Part shown: in pieces, positions 17,773 through 26,309 of the stretch
Layout: each line of letters opens with the position of its first letter
Numbering within the stretch: position 1 is the stretch's first letter
NCBI RefSeq assembly: GCF_044904705.1
Contig: NZ_JADIKL010000011.1
Span: forward strand, 1-64,000
Direction of reading: 5' to 3'
DNA length: 64,000 nt
DNA from: Rhodanobacter_A agri
Lineage (GTDB): Bacteria > Pseudomonadota > Gammaproteobacteria > Xanthomonadales > Rhodanobacteraceae
Position numbers and translations under genes: made by a program
Notes under the pieces: model-generated
What the model saw: the letters and a program-made list of their open reading frames with translations, nothing else
Told to the model about the DNA's origin: nothing
Databases searched by the model: none

Positions 17773-18648
17773 ATGAGCGAGCAGGCTGATGTCGGATACA
17801 GGGATTTCCAGCGTTGGCGCCCCTCGGTCGAGGTTGCCTTCTGGGTGGTTCTGTACACCCTCAACACGGTGTTCAACGGGATCGTCGCGCGGATCGACCA
17901 TGCCCGTACGGCGGCCTGGGAACCGTGGGTGTGGGAATCGAGCAGTTCGCTGCTGATCCTGCTGCTGATCCCCTTCGTGAAGGCGATGGAGCGACGCTGG
18001 CCGTTCCGCTTCGATACGTGGCGGCACAGCCTGCCGTGGCATCTGTTGGCCACCGTGGTGTTCAGCCTGGTGCACGTGGCGGGAATGGTCGAGGTGCGCA
18101 GGCTGGCTTATGCAGCGGTTGGCCAGCACTACCGTTTCGGCGCCTGGTGGCCGAACTTCGGTTACGAATACCTGAAGGACATCCGCAGCTATTTCGTCAT
18201 CATCGCGATGATCTGCTTGTCGCGGTTGTGGCTGCTGCGCCAGCAGGGCGAGGCGAAGCTGCTGGCCGAGCCGGACGACGGCCCGCCGGTGGAACCGGTG
18301 GAGCGGCCCGAACGCTTCCTGGTGCGCAAGCTGGGCAAGGAATTCCTGGTCAATGCCAGCGAAATCGAGTGGCTGCAGGCCGCGGGCAACTACGTGAACC
18401 TGCACGTGCGCGGCCGTGACTACCCGCTGCGCAGCACGATGGCGGCCATCGAGACGCGGCTAGACCCGGCGCGTTTCCTGCGCGTGCACCGCGGCTATGT
18501 CATCAACCTCGACTACCTCGCCGAGATCGAGCCGCTGGACACCGGTGATGCACGACTGCACCTGCGCGACGGCACCGGGATTCCCTGCAGCCGCCGCTAT
18601 CGCGCCGCGTTGCGCGAGCGCTACGGCCAGCCGGTCACAATGGAGTAA
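17773..18648 (+). CDS. Membrane-bound LytTR-type transcriptional regulator
   Basis: 291 residues. Four membrane segments occupy about residues 20-155 (VAFWVVLYTLNTVFNGIVA, SSLLILLLIPFVKAM, LLATVVFSLVHVAG, SYFVIIAMICLSRLW). A cytoplasmic LytTR DNA-binding domain covers about 190-287 (LVRKLGKEFLVNASEIEWL, FLRVHRGYVINLDYLAEIE). There is no receiver domain, so the membrane part probably senses the signal directly. Divergent from the FAD oxidase with 157 bp between the starts, an arrangement that suggests control of that gene or of itself. LytTR proteins bind paired 9-bp direct repeats about one period of 21 bp apart. Confidence 0.9.
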   Translation: MSEQADVGYRDFQRWRPSVEVAFWVVLYTLNTVFNGIVARIDHARTAAWEPWVWESSSSLLILLLIPFVKAMERRWPFRFDTWRHSLPWHLLATVVFSLVHVAGMVEVRRLAYAAVGQHYRFGAWWPNFGYEYLKDIRSYFVIIAMICLSRLWLLRQQGEAKLLAEPDDGPPVEPVERPERFLVRKLGKEFLVNASEIEWLQAAGNYVNLHVRGRDYPLRSTMAAIETRLDPARFLRVHRGYVINLDYLAEIEPLDTGDARLHLRDGTGIPCSRRYRAALRERYGQPVTME

Positions 18649-18712
18649 GCCTTGCATCGCGGCGAGGGATCGTTCCAAGCTAACCGCTGGTTCCGCCCCG
18701 GATGCTCCGCCG

Positions 18713-19450
18713 ATGATGACCTTGCCATCGCCCCGCCTCGCCGTCGCTGCCCTTGCCGGCGCCCTGGTTCTCGCCGGCTGCTCGCAGAGCAGCGCGCCCG
18801 CAGCCAATGCCGCGCAGCAACAGGCCCAGGCCCAGGATGCCGAAGCGGCGCGCAACCTCGACACGTATCGCCAGCTGTTGCGCATCCACAACGACCAGAT
18901 GGCGGTGTCGATGGGCGAGGACATCGTGCAGCGCTTCCCCGGCAGCGCGGCGGCGAAGGAGGTGCAGCAGACCCTGCCCGAAATCGAGAAACGCTGGAAG
19001 GAAAACAGCGAGAAGGCGCGCCTCGCCGCGTTGTGGCAATACCAGGTGGCGCCGATGGCCGGCGGCACGCAGTCCACCGCGGCGACCTACGATAGCCAGC
19101 CGGCGAGTGTGCGTGTGCGGCTGGTGCTGCGGCGGCATACCAGCTGGGGCCAGAGCGCCTTCCTGTTCAACGACGGCCACGGCGGCTTCGTCTGCAAGGG
19201 CGAGTGCACGATCGCGGCGAAAGTCGACGACAAGACGCGCGCGATCAAGGCTTATACGCCTCCCACCGGCGAACCGGCGCTGATGATCCGCGACGACAAG
19301 GGCTTCATCGCGCTGTTGGAGAAGGCGAAGAAAATCAGTCTTCCCGTTACCTTGCAGGATGGCGACAAGAAGGTGGAACTGGTCTACGAGGTCGGTGGCT
19401 TCGCACCGGACCGGTGGCAGGCATTGCCGAAGAAGAGCGGCAGGAAATAG
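18713..19450 (+). CDS. Predicted lipoprotein of unknown function
   Basis: 245 residues. A lipoprotein signal ends at the lipobox LVLAGC (Cys about 23), followed by a Gln/Ala-rich helix and a tetratricopeptide-like helical stretch (NLDTYRQLLRIHNDQMAVSM). The C-terminal half is a beta domain with FVCKGECTIAAKVDD and PALMIRDDKGFI. No named family recognised. Two adjacent ATGs (18713, 18716) could start it; the ribosome site is weak. It follows the LytTR gene by 64 bp and precedes another small lipoprotein on the same strand. Confidence 0.75.
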   Translation: MMTLPSPRLAVAALAGALVLAGCSQSSAPAANAAQQQAQAQDAEAARNLDTYRQLLRIHNDQMAVSMGEDIVQRFPGSAAAKEVQQTLPEIEKRWKENSEKARLAALWQYQVAPMAGGTQSTAATYDSQPASVRVRLVLRRHTSWGQSAFLFNDGHGGFVCKGECTIAAKVDDKTRAIKAYTPPTGEPALMIRDDKGFIALLEKAKKISLPVTLQDGDKKVELVYEVGGFAPDRWQALPKKSGRK

Positions 19451-19518
19451 CACACCGGCGGTACACGCGCCGGCTGTTCGCGCGTTTCGGCGTCTATCGA
19501 CGAATGGAGGATGCAGCC

Positions 19519-19968
19519 ATGTCTCGCAAGGGTTTGTGGGTGACTGTCGCCTTGGCGGTGGCGCTGGGGGCTTGTTCCAGCGTGCCGTACGCACAGCGGA
19601 CGGCCCAGCGACAAGCTGCCTACGCGGCGGCGGCCGGCGAGCCGGTGCGCAGCTTCCATTTCTTCAACCTGTACTCGTGGGAGCCGCTGGGTGATAACCA
19701 GGTGGCCATCTACACCCAGATCAATCGCGCCTGGCTGCTGGACCTCGGGCCCTGTCAGAACCTGGGGTTCACCAACGCGATCGGTCTCACCTCGTTCGGT
19801 GGCGAGGTGTCGATGAACTTCGACAAGGTGCTCGTCGGCCGCGGCTATCCGCCATGCTTCATCTCGAAGATCCGCCCGGTCGACGTAGCGAAGCTGAAGC
19901 TGGAGCAGCAGGCGCAGCGCAAGATCGATGCCGAGCCGCGGCAGCCGGCGGTGCCGGCCGAGCACTGA
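19519..19968 (+). CDS. DUF6491-family lipoprotein
   Basis: 149 residues. Lipobox ALGACS (Cys about 19). The body follows the DUF6491 pattern common in Xanthomonadales: a Trp/Ile-rich strand (NQVAIYTQINRAWLLDLG), PCQNLGFTNAIGLTSFG and a closing PPCFISKIRPVD. Two Cys (about 79 and 113) could form a disulphide in the periplasm. GGAGG lies 8 bases before ATG 19519. Function unknown. Ends six bases from the convergent UspA gene. Confidence 0.8.
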   Translation: MSRKGLWVTVALAVALGACSSVPYAQRTAQRQAAYAAAAGEPVRSFHFFNLYSWEPLGDNQVAIYTQINRAWLLDLGPCQNLGFTNAIGLTSFGGEVSMNFDKVLVGRGYPPCFISKIRPVDVAKLKLEQQAQRKIDAEPRQPAVPAEH

Positions 19969-19974
19969 GGCCGT

Positions 19975-20388
19975 TCAACGCACCACGGTCACCGGCACGT
20001 GGGCGCGGGCCAGCACGTTGGTGGATACCGAGCCGAGCAGCCAGCGCGCCAATGCACCACGCTCGGTGTGGCCGATCACGATGTGGTCGATCCCGTGATG
20101 GCCGACCTGGCTGAGCAGCACGTCGCCGGGGCTGCCGTGGATCAGTTCGACATCGACGAGGCTGGCCGCGTCCGGCGCCATGGTGGCCAGTTCGTCCTTC
20201 AGTTCCTGCACGCGCTCGGTGCCGGTGTCGGTCATCATCAGCGCGCAGGTGTCGCCGCCTTCGGCCACTTGCAGTACCGACACTACGCGCACCCGGCCGC
20301 CGCAGGCGCGGGCCAGTTCCATCGCGAACGCGAACGCGCGGCGCGCGGCATCCGAACCGTCGTAACCGACCAGTGAGTACTTGGGCAT
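19975..20388 (-). CDS. Universal stress protein, UspA family
   Basis: 137 residues, one Usp domain. It starts KYSLVGYDGSDAARRAF and has the nucleotide-binding signature GHTERGALARWLLGSVS near the C-terminus (G-2x-G-9x-G-S type), so it probably binds ATP. The ending ARAHVPVTVVR is characteristic. Cytoplasmic stress factor; the exact regulon is unknown. ATG 20388 is preceded by a CAGGAG site (AGGAG on the coding strand). Its gene stands alone between convergent and divergent neighbours. Confidence 0.93.
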   Translation of the reverse strand: MPKYSLVGYDGSDAARRAFAFAMELARACGGRVRVVSVLQVAEGGDTCALMMTDTGTERVQELKDELATMAPDAASLVDVELIHGSPGDVLLSQVGHHGIDHIVIGHTERGALARWLLGSVSTNVLARAHVPVTVVR

Positions 20389-20593
20389 GCCTGCTCCTGT
20401 CGAAACGAACGCATCGTCGTTTGGTGAAGAAGTCTGAACGGCTGGGTGTTAGCGAAACATCAAGATGAATGGTGCCAAGCGCGGCTCACATGCCCGTCAC
20501 GGTGGGCTGCCGATGCTGGATCGCGCCTTCCTCCGGATGGCCGGATGGAAACGGGTTCCGTACCAGATGGCGCCATTGAAAAAGGAGAAGCCG

Positions 20594-21052
20594 ATGAGCA
20601 AGCACACACTCGCCCTGACCGCCGCCCTGCTGCTGGGTACCGGCGTCCTGACGGCCTTGCCGATCGCACCCGCGCATGCCGCGAAAGCCGACGTGAAATG
20701 CCATCTCGACTTCACCTTGTCGGGCTGGTCGATCATCTACAAGCACGCCGAAGGCAGCGGCACCGTGCGCTGCGGCAACGGCCAGGAGGCCGCGGTGAAG
20801 ATCTCGGTGATAGGTGGCGGCCTCACCGCAGGCAAGTACCGCATCGACCATGGCACCGGCGACATCACCCACGTGCGCGGCATCGATGACGTGTTCGGCG
20901 ACTACGCGCAGGCGGGCGCCGAAGCCGGCGTGGTGAAGAGCGGCACCGCCCAGGTGCTGACCAAGGGCACCACATCGCTGGCCTTGGCCGGCCACGGCGA
21001 GGGCATCAACCTCGGCGTGTCGATCGGCAAGTTCACTATCAGCCGTCGCTGA
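20594..21052 (+). CDS. Secreted protein of unknown function
   Basis: 152 residues with a Sec signal peptide (TLALTAALLLGTGVLTAL, cleavage near AHA-AKA at about 29). The mature part is a Gly-rich beta protein with two cysteines (KCHLDF and VRCGNG) spaced for one disulphide and a repeat-like LTAGKYRIDHGTGDITHVRG. It may be lipid-binding or barrel-like, but I do not recognise the family. An AAAGGAG site lies immediately upstream. A perfect 12-bp hairpin follows the stop. Confidence 0.75.
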   Translation: MSKHTLALTAALLLGTGVLTALPIAPAHAAKADVKCHLDFTLSGWSIIYKHAEGSGTVRCGNGQEAAVKISVIGGGLTAGKYRIDHGTGDITHVRGIDDVFGDYAQAGAEAGVVKSGTAQVLTKGTTSLALAGHGEGINLGVSIGKFTISRR

Positions 21053-21071
21053 GCATCGCCGGCTTGCCGGT

Positions 21072-21100
21072 GCGAAGGGCGCCCTCGCGGCGCCCTTCGC
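21072..21100 (+). terminator. 12-bp hairpin after secreted protein gene
   Basis: Perfect inverted repeat, 21072-21083 with 21089-21100, loop CTCGC. GC-rich stem about 20 bp after the stop at 21052. There is no T run, so terminator activity is inferred only from position. Confidence 0.5.
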
Positions 21101-21151
21101 GTACCTGTGCGGCGTACACTGGGCGGCGTCGTCCCCTTCCAGAGAGCCGCC

Positions 21152-21694
21152 ATGCGCCGCCTGTCGCTGCTGTTCGTGCTGACCTTGTTGTGCGGTCTGT
21201 CCGCCGCGCCCGTGTTCGCCGCCGATACGATGCCGAAGGCCGGCACCATCGCTCCCGCCTTCCGGTTGCAGGACCAGGACGGCCACTGGCGCAGCCCCGC
21301 CGACTACCACGGACACTGGCTGGTGCTGTACTTCTATCCCAAGGATTTCACCCCCGGCTGCACCACCGAGGTCTGTACCTTCCGCGACGACGTCGCGAAG
21401 CTGCGTCAGGCGGGCGCCTCCGTGGTGGGCGTGAGCCTGGACGACGTGAAGTCGCACGCCGACTTTGCCGCCAAGTACCACGTGCCGTTCCCGCTGCTGG
21501 CCGATACCGAACACCAGGCGGCTGCTGGATACGGCGTGCTCGGCAGCATGGTGGGCATGCACTACGCCAAGCGCACCACCTTCCTGATCGACCCGCAGGG
21601 CCGGATCGCCAAGATCTATGTCGACGTCGATCCCAAGGCGAACTCGGGCCAGGTGCTGGCCGACCTCGCCGCCATGAAGAAGGCGGCGCCCTGA
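21152..21694 (+). CDS. Exported peroxiredoxin, BCP/PrxQ type
   Basis: 180 residues. A signal peptide (about 1-23, ending VFA-ADT) sends the enzyme to the periplasm, unlike the usual cytoplasmic Bcp. The peroxidatic cysteine is Cys70 in FTPGCTTEVC with Cys75 as the PrxQ-type resolving cysteine five residues on. YFYPKDFTPGC and KRTTFLIDPQGRI are typical. It reduces peroxides with electrons from a thiol partner. TGATG overlap couples it to the next membrane protein gene. Confidence 0.92.
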   Translation: MRRLSLLFVLTLLCGLSAAPVFAADTMPKAGTIAPAFRLQDQDGHWRSPADYHGHWLVLYFYPKDFTPGCTTEVCTFRDDVAKLRQAGASVVGVSLDDVKSHADFAAKYHVPFPLLADTEHQAAAGYGVLGSMVGMHYAKRTTFLIDPQGRIAKIYVDVDPKANSGQVLADLAAMKKAAP

Positions 21695-22230
21695 TGGCGG
21701 TGATGGCCCGGGCCGAACCCGGTTCCACCGCGCGCGGTTTTGCGGCCTGGCGCGTGGCGGTGTGGTTGCTGCTGCTTCTGGCGGCGTTCGGCTGCGTGCA
21801 GTACCTCGGCCATGCACAACTGCTGTGGGCGCAGCGCGCCGGCTTGTCGCCGACCGACAGCGCCGCGATGCACCGCATGCTGGCCTGGGACATCGGTTAC
21901 CTGCTCGCCGCGTTCGCGTTGATCGTGCTGTGCGCCGGCTGCATCCTGCGCCAGGGCTGGGCGCGTGTACCGCTGCGCGTGGCTGCGGGCGTGCTGGCGC
22001 TGTGGGCGCTGGTCGGCGGCGGCATGATGCTGGCGCAGTGGCCGCAATACGACCGCGCCAGCGCCGACGCGCTGGTTCAGTTCGGCAACGATGCCACCTT
22101 GCGCGCCGCGGTGGTGCACGCCCGGCGCGTCTACCGCCTCACGCTTGCGCTGAAGGCGGTCGCGATGCCCGTGCTGCTGTGGCTGGCCTGGCGGCTGGGC
22201 ACGCCGGCGGTGCGCGCGCAATTTCGCTAG
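21694..22230 (+). CDS. Four-TM membrane protein
   Basis: 178 residues with four membrane helices (about 20-40, 67-88, 95-115, 146-166). Translationally coupled to the peroxiredoxin by a one-base TGATG overlap, so the two are an operon. No cofactor-binding motif such as a CxxC is evident, so a direct electron-delivery role for the peroxiredoxin is not supported by the sequence. Family not recognised. Confidence 0.75.
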   Translation: MAVMARAEPGSTARGFAAWRVAVWLLLLLAAFGCVQYLGHAQLLWAQRAGLSPTDSAAMHRMLAWDIGYLLAAFALIVLCAGCILRQGWARVPLRVAAGVLALWALVGGGMMLAQWPQYDRASADALVQFGNDATLRAAVVHARRVYRLTLALKAVAMPVLLWLAWRLGTPAVRAQFR

Positions 22231-22329
22231 CGGCGCTGAGCGGCAGCACCCACTGCCGCAGCGCATGTTCAGCATGGGTTGCTCCGGACGCAGGTATCGC
22301 TGCGCCATCTCGCCTGCGGAATCCCCTCG

Positions 22330-23082
22330 ATGCGCTTCTGCCGTTTGCCGTTGTTCTTGTTGCCGCTGTTGGCCGTACTGCCGCTGCACGCACAGGATCT
22401 GGCCACCACCTGTCATGCCACCAGCAGCTACGACGTGACGCTGCGGTCGGGCAGCGTGCTGTTCGACCGTTCCGCGCCCACACCCACGCGGGTGGAGCTG
22501 AGCCAGGGCGCGCTGCGCGTCGACGGCGCGGCCGTGCCGCTGAATGCCGAGGATCAGGACCGCCTGAGCCTGTTTGAACGCGACCTGCGCGCGCTGGCGC
22601 CGCAGGTTCGCACGGTAGCGCAGCACGGTGTGGATATCGCGGTGCGTGGGTTGCGCGAGGAAGCGGCGGGCATGGGCCTGGACGCCGACACCCGTGTCCA
22701 GCTGGATCAGCGGCTGGCGGCGAATGCGGCGAGCCTGAAGCGGCGCATCGCGGCCAGCAACAGCACCCACGACTGGCAGGGCGGCGCGATGGACCAGACC
22801 ATCAACCAGATCGAAAGCGACCTGCTGCCGCTGATCGCCGGCGACCTCGGTCAGCAGGCACTGAACGCCGCCATGGGTGGCGATCTGCAGACGGCCGGGG
22901 ATCTGCGCGACCGCGCGGCGAACCTGGCCACGCAACTGGAGCCGCGCATGCGCCAGCGGATGCAGGCGCTGCGGCCGCAGATTGCGGCGTTGTGCCCGGC
23001 CATCCGGCAGCTGGCGACGCTGCAGCAGGGCGTGCGCGACAACCGCGGCCGGCCGCTGGATCTGCTGCAGATCGGCCAATAA
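22330..23082 (+). CDS. DUF2884 (YggN-like) exported protein, copy 1
   Basis: 250 residues. Signal peptide 1-21 (cleavage near LHA-QDL). The mature protein follows the DUF2884/YggN pattern: an early Cys with YDVTLRSGSVLFDR, LRVDGAAVPLNAEDQDRL, and long amphipathic helices from about 75 on. A late Cys (QIAALCPAIRQL) may pair with the early one. Function unknown. A paralogue with the same plan lies at 24283-25107. Confidence 0.85.
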   Translation: MRFCRLPLFLLPLLAVLPLHAQDLATTCHATSSYDVTLRSGSVLFDRSAPTPTRVELSQGALRVDGAAVPLNAEDQDRLSLFERDLRALAPQVRTVAQHGVDIAVRGLREEAAGMGLDADTRVQLDQRLAANAASLKRRIAASNSTHDWQGGAMDQTINQIESDLLPLIAGDLGQQALNAAMGGDLQTAGDLRDRAANLATQLEPRMRQRMQALRPQIAALCPAIRQLATLQQGVRDNRGRPLDLLQIGQ

Positions 23083-23180
23083 CCGGCCCATTCAGGGTGG
23101 CGGCGAGCCGGCCGCGGTGCTCGCCACCGGTCGGCAGGCGGTGGCAATTCTGCCGCGGATTAATCTCCGGCTAAGTAGCC

Positions 23181-23672
23181 ATGGCCGAGGATAGCGCCAC
23201 CATCCTTCATGCTCGTCCGGGGGCGACCGTGACAGCGCGCGTCACTCGTACCATCTGCAATCAGTTGATCCGCCGTGGCATTGACCTGTGCCATCTGTAC
23301 CGTCATGCCGCCCTGGCAGTGAGCGAACCGGGCCTGCGCACGGTGCTGGGCGAGGAGGCGCAGACGCTCGCCGTGCTGGTCGCCGAGTTGCAGCGCGAAG
23401 TGGTGCGAACCGGCGGCGAACCGCGCACGCGCGGCAGCTGGCGGGCTGCGCTGCGCTGCCGGCTGGTAGACAGCATGGCGCGCGCTACCGCACGGCGCGA
23501 CCACACCTGGATCCGTGCCCTGGTGCAGGACGAAGGCGCTCTGCTGCATGCCTACGAGCGCGCGATCGCCGATTTGCCGGAGGAATCCGCGCAAGGCCTG
23601 CGCCGGCAGCTGCCGCGCTTGCGCGGCATCCATCTGGACATGCACAGCCTGGCGGGTGCCGCGCATTCCTGA
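23181..23672 (+). CDS. Helical PA2169/DUF2383-like protein
   Basis: 163 residues, almost wholly alpha-helical, with four predicted helices in a ferritin-like bundle. The pattern NQLIRRGIDLCHLYRHAAL and ELQREVVRTGGEPRTRGSWR recalls the DUF2383/PA2169 family. Metal-binding EXXH motifs are not clear. Its GC-rich codon use is normal for the neighbourhood. Assignment is by pattern only. Start ATG 23181 has no strong ribosome site. Confidence 0.6.
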   Translation: MAEDSATILHARPGATVTARVTRTICNQLIRRGIDLCHLYRHAALAVSEPGLRTVLGEEAQTLAVLVAELQREVVRTGGEPRTRGSWRAALRCRLVDSMARATARRDHTWIRALVQDEGALLHAYERAIADLPEESAQGLRRQLPRLRGIHLDMHSLAGAAHS

Positions 23673-23811
23673 GCCTGGCGCGGCAGGCGACTACACGGAC
23701 GCGTGCGCCGCACCCACCTGACCCCAGGCATCCAGCCATGACAGGCGCCGCCATGGGCGGGCTAGCCTGCGTGACCGGGTGCAGTCGCGCCCGTCACCTG
23801 GGGAGCGCACC

Positions 23812-24138
23812 ATGCGCCATCGACGACTCGCCGGCCTGTTGGCCTGCATCCTGTTCACCGGCAGCGCCGGTGTGTCCGCTTCCGACAGCCTGCGCGTGGG
23901 AAACCGTGTGCTGGTGGTAGGCGACAGTGCTGCCACGGTAACGGCGCTACTCGGCAAACCCACGCACAAATCGCACAGTAGCGCGGCTCGCGGCAGCGGT
24001 CGTGGCAGCAAGCGCGGCCGCACGGCCCGCGGCAACACGGCGCATGGCGAGCAATGGCAGTACCGACGCCGTGGCCGGGTGATTGTGGTCACCCTGGTCG
24101 CCGGCCGCGTCAGCGACATCGACGATCGCAGCAGCTGA
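23812..24138 (+). CDS. Small exported DUF2845-like protein with a basic insert
   Basis: 108 residues with a signal peptide (about 1-22, SAGVSA-SDS). The ends of the mature part, SLRVGNRVLVVGDSAATVTALLG and QWQYRRRGRVIVVTLVAGR split into shorter blocks, fit DUF2845-type periplasmic proteins. Between them lies a low-complexity Ser/Gly/Arg stretch (about residues 54-78). The insert gives a strongly basic centre that could bind nucleic acid, lipid A or peptidoglycan; this is inference. Confidence 0.6.
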   Translation: MRHRRLAGLLACILFTGSAGVSASDSLRVGNRVLVVGDSAATVTALLGKPTHKSHSSAARGSGRGSKRGRTARGNTAHGEQWQYRRRGRVIVVTLVAGRVSDIDDRSS

Positions 24139-24282
24139 CGGTCCCGGGGCGTCAGCCCGTGACTGATGGCAGGGTATGACGCATGGCGCATGCCGCCGCC
24201 GGCTACATGGTCAAACCTTTCGGGCGGGTCGGCACATCCAGACCGGCATTGGGCCAAGAGGCCCGCGTCACGGGAGGTTTCC

Positions 24283-25107
24283 ATGTCCAGACACGGCACA
24301 ACGGCGGCGCTCGTCTTCGCGATCGGCCTCGCCTTCGGCCTGCAGGCGCAGGCCGGCGAAGTCCATGTGAACGGCGACCAGTGTGGCTACAACAGCAACT
24401 ACGACGTACAGGTGACACCCGCGGGCATCGGATTCAGTCGCGGCGGCACGCGGCCGAACGCGGTCTTCATGCACGACGGCACGTTGCGCGTCGATGGGCA
24501 GCCGGTCGCGGTGTCGGCGGACGATGCGGTGCGGCTGCGGAGCTACGAAGCGGACATGCGCGGCCTGCTGCCCGAGATGGCAGGCATCGCGCACGACGCC
24601 GTGGATATCGCGTTTGACGCGCTGGACACAGTGGCCGCCACCTTGGGCGGCAGCCAGCACCGCCGTGACGCCCTGGTACATCAGCTCAACCAGTCGCGGA
24701 TGGAAGCGTTGCGCGGGCTGGAGGCCAACATCAACGCCGATCACTGGAGCCAGCAGGATTTCTCCGACGCGATCGAGCAACCGGTCAGCGCGGCCAGTGA
24801 TCAATTGGCCGGCGCGCTGACGCGCAGCGTGATGTGGTCGCTGTTCACCGGGCGCGCCAGCGAGCTCGAGGCCCGTGCCGACTCGGTCGACCAGTCGATG
24901 GAAAAGGAAATGAAGGCGCGTTCGGGGCAACTCGAGGCGCGCGCCAAGGCGATCTGTCCGCGCCTGGCGGAGATGAACGATCTGCAGCGGCAGTTCCACT
25001 TTCGTCTCGCCGACGGCCAGCCGCTGCAACTGCTGACGGACAATCGGGATCGCAAAGGCAGGGACAGCCAGAGCGGCGCAGACGGTGACGAAGTCGCCGG
25101 GCGCTGA
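24283..25107 (+). CDS. DUF2884 (YggN-like) exported protein, copy 2
   Basis: 274 residues. Signal peptide ends near QAQA-GEV (about 24). It has the same plan as the protein at 22330-23082: early Cys (DQCGYNSNYDVQVT), TLRVDGQPVAVSADDAVRLR, helical middle with MAGIAHDAVDIAFDAL, and late Cys (AKAICPRLAEMNDLQ). Overall identity looks low, so this is an old duplication rather than a recent one. GGGAGG precedes ATG 24283. Ends in a hydrophilic, charged tail. Confidence 0.85.
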   Translation: MSRHGTTAALVFAIGLAFGLQAQAGEVHVNGDQCGYNSNYDVQVTPAGIGFSRGGTRPNAVFMHDGTLRVDGQPVAVSADDAVRLRSYEADMRGLLPEMAGIAHDAVDIAFDALDTVAATLGGSQHRRDALVHQLNQSRMEALRGLEANINADHWSQQDFSDAIEQPVSAASDQLAGALTRSVMWSLFTGRASELEARADSVDQSMEKEMKARSGQLEARAKAICPRLAEMNDLQRQFHFRLADGQPLQLLTDNRDRKGRDSQSGADGDEVAGR

Positions 25108-25142
25108 TACCCCCAAGATCCGTGCGCTCCCCGCACGGTGAC

Positions 25143-25182
25143 ATGCCGCGCCCGGCGTGATGCCGCCCGCGGCATTTTTTTT
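25143..25182 (+). terminator. Rho-independent terminator with T8 tract
   Basis: The arms ATGCCGCG (25143-25150) and CGCGGCAT (25168-25175) pair over 8 bp, or an inner 6-bp stem forms at 25160-25165 with 25170-25175. Either is followed at once by eight T residues (25175-25182). It closes the DUF2884 copy 2 transcript. Confidence 0.85.
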
Positions 25183-25335
25183 GCGGCCACCATCCTCGGC
25201 GATCGTTCTTCGGGTCATCGCTGCGCGACATAAAAAACCGCTACTGCGGGGGTTTGTGCGGCGCAGGCAAAGGTAGGGACGCGGCGAACACGATCCTGCT
25301 GCTAGGCTCGCTGCCAGTCTTTCCGGGTGACCGCC

Positions 25336-26172
25336 ATGCACGAACTGTTGAGCCGCCTTGCCTCCGTGGACCTTTCCACCATCGCGGCCAACATCGGTCC
25401 GCGTCTGCTCGGCGCGCTGCTGATCCTGTTGATCGGCACGTGGCTGGCCGCACGACTGGCGAATTTCACCCAGCGTGCGCTGCATCGGGCGAAAGTGGAC
25501 GACACCCTCGTCGGCTTCCTGCGCAACCTGGTCTATGGCGTGCTGATCGCGGTGCTGGTGGCGATGGCGCTGGCCGCGCTGGGCGTATCGCCGGCACCGA
25601 TGGTGGCCGCGCTGGGCACGGCGGGACTCGCCATCGGCCTGGCCTTGCAGGGCTCGCTCTCCAATCTTGCCTGGGGCGTGCTGCTGATCATGTTCCGGCC
25701 GTTCCGGGTGGGCGATTACGTTACCGCCGGCGGCATCGACGGCACGGTGCAGAGCATCAACCTCATGCACACCTTGCTGGTGTTGCCGGACAATCGCGAG
25801 GCGATCGTGCCGAACGCCAAGGTAGGCAGCGACGCCATCCTCAACTTCAACCGCCGCGGCACGCGCCGGGTCGACCTGAAGATCGGCCTGGGCTGGCGCG
25901 ACGACCTTACGCAAGCGATGGCCACCTTGCAGCAGGTGCTGGTGGACGAGCCACTGGTGCTGGCCGAGCCTGCGCCGGGCGTATGGGTAGACGGCATCGC
26001 CGGCCAGACCGTGACCCTGGTGCTGCGCGGCTGGGTGAACAGCCCGGATGTGTGGTCAACGCAGACAGCGTTGTTGCGCGCGGTGAAGCGGCGCATCGAT
26101 GCCGGCGAGCTCAGCTTGCCGGCAGCTGCGCATGAGGTGAGTGTGGTGCAGGTGCCGGCGAAGGGTGGCTGA
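25336..26172 (+). CDS. Small-conductance mechanosensitive channel, MscS family
   Basis: 278 residues, the canonical MscS size. Three N-terminal membrane segments end in the pore helix GTAGLAIGLALQGSLSNLA, rich in Gly/Ala. The beta domain signature PFRVGDYVTAGGIDGTVQSI is followed by LPDNREAIVPNAKV. It gates under membrane tension and releases solutes during hypo-osmotic shock. ATG 25336 is used; an in-frame GTG at 25327 is an alternative. Inner membrane. Confidence 0.95.
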   Translation: MHELLSRLASVDLSTIAANIGPRLLGALLILLIGTWLAARLANFTQRALHRAKVDDTLVGFLRNLVYGVLIAVLVAMALAALGVSPAPMVAALGTAGLAIGLALQGSLSNLAWGVLLIMFRPFRVGDYVTAGGIDGTVQSINLMHTLLVLPDNREAIVPNAKVGSDAILNFNRRGTRRVDLKIGLGWRDDLTQAMATLQQVLVDEPLVLAEPAPGVWVDGIAGQTVTLVLRGWVNSPDVWSTQTALLRAVKRRIDAGELSLPAAAHEVSVVQVPAKGG

Positions 26173-26309
26173 GGGGGCGTTTGACTGCCTGCAGGATGGC
26201 GATAACGGACCGGTGACTGTTTGCGCCGATGAAGTTTCGCGCCGCTGATGCGGCGCGATCTGCCTCAAGGTCCGGGTGCCGCCATCTCCAGCCGCCAGCC
26301 ATCGCCCCT

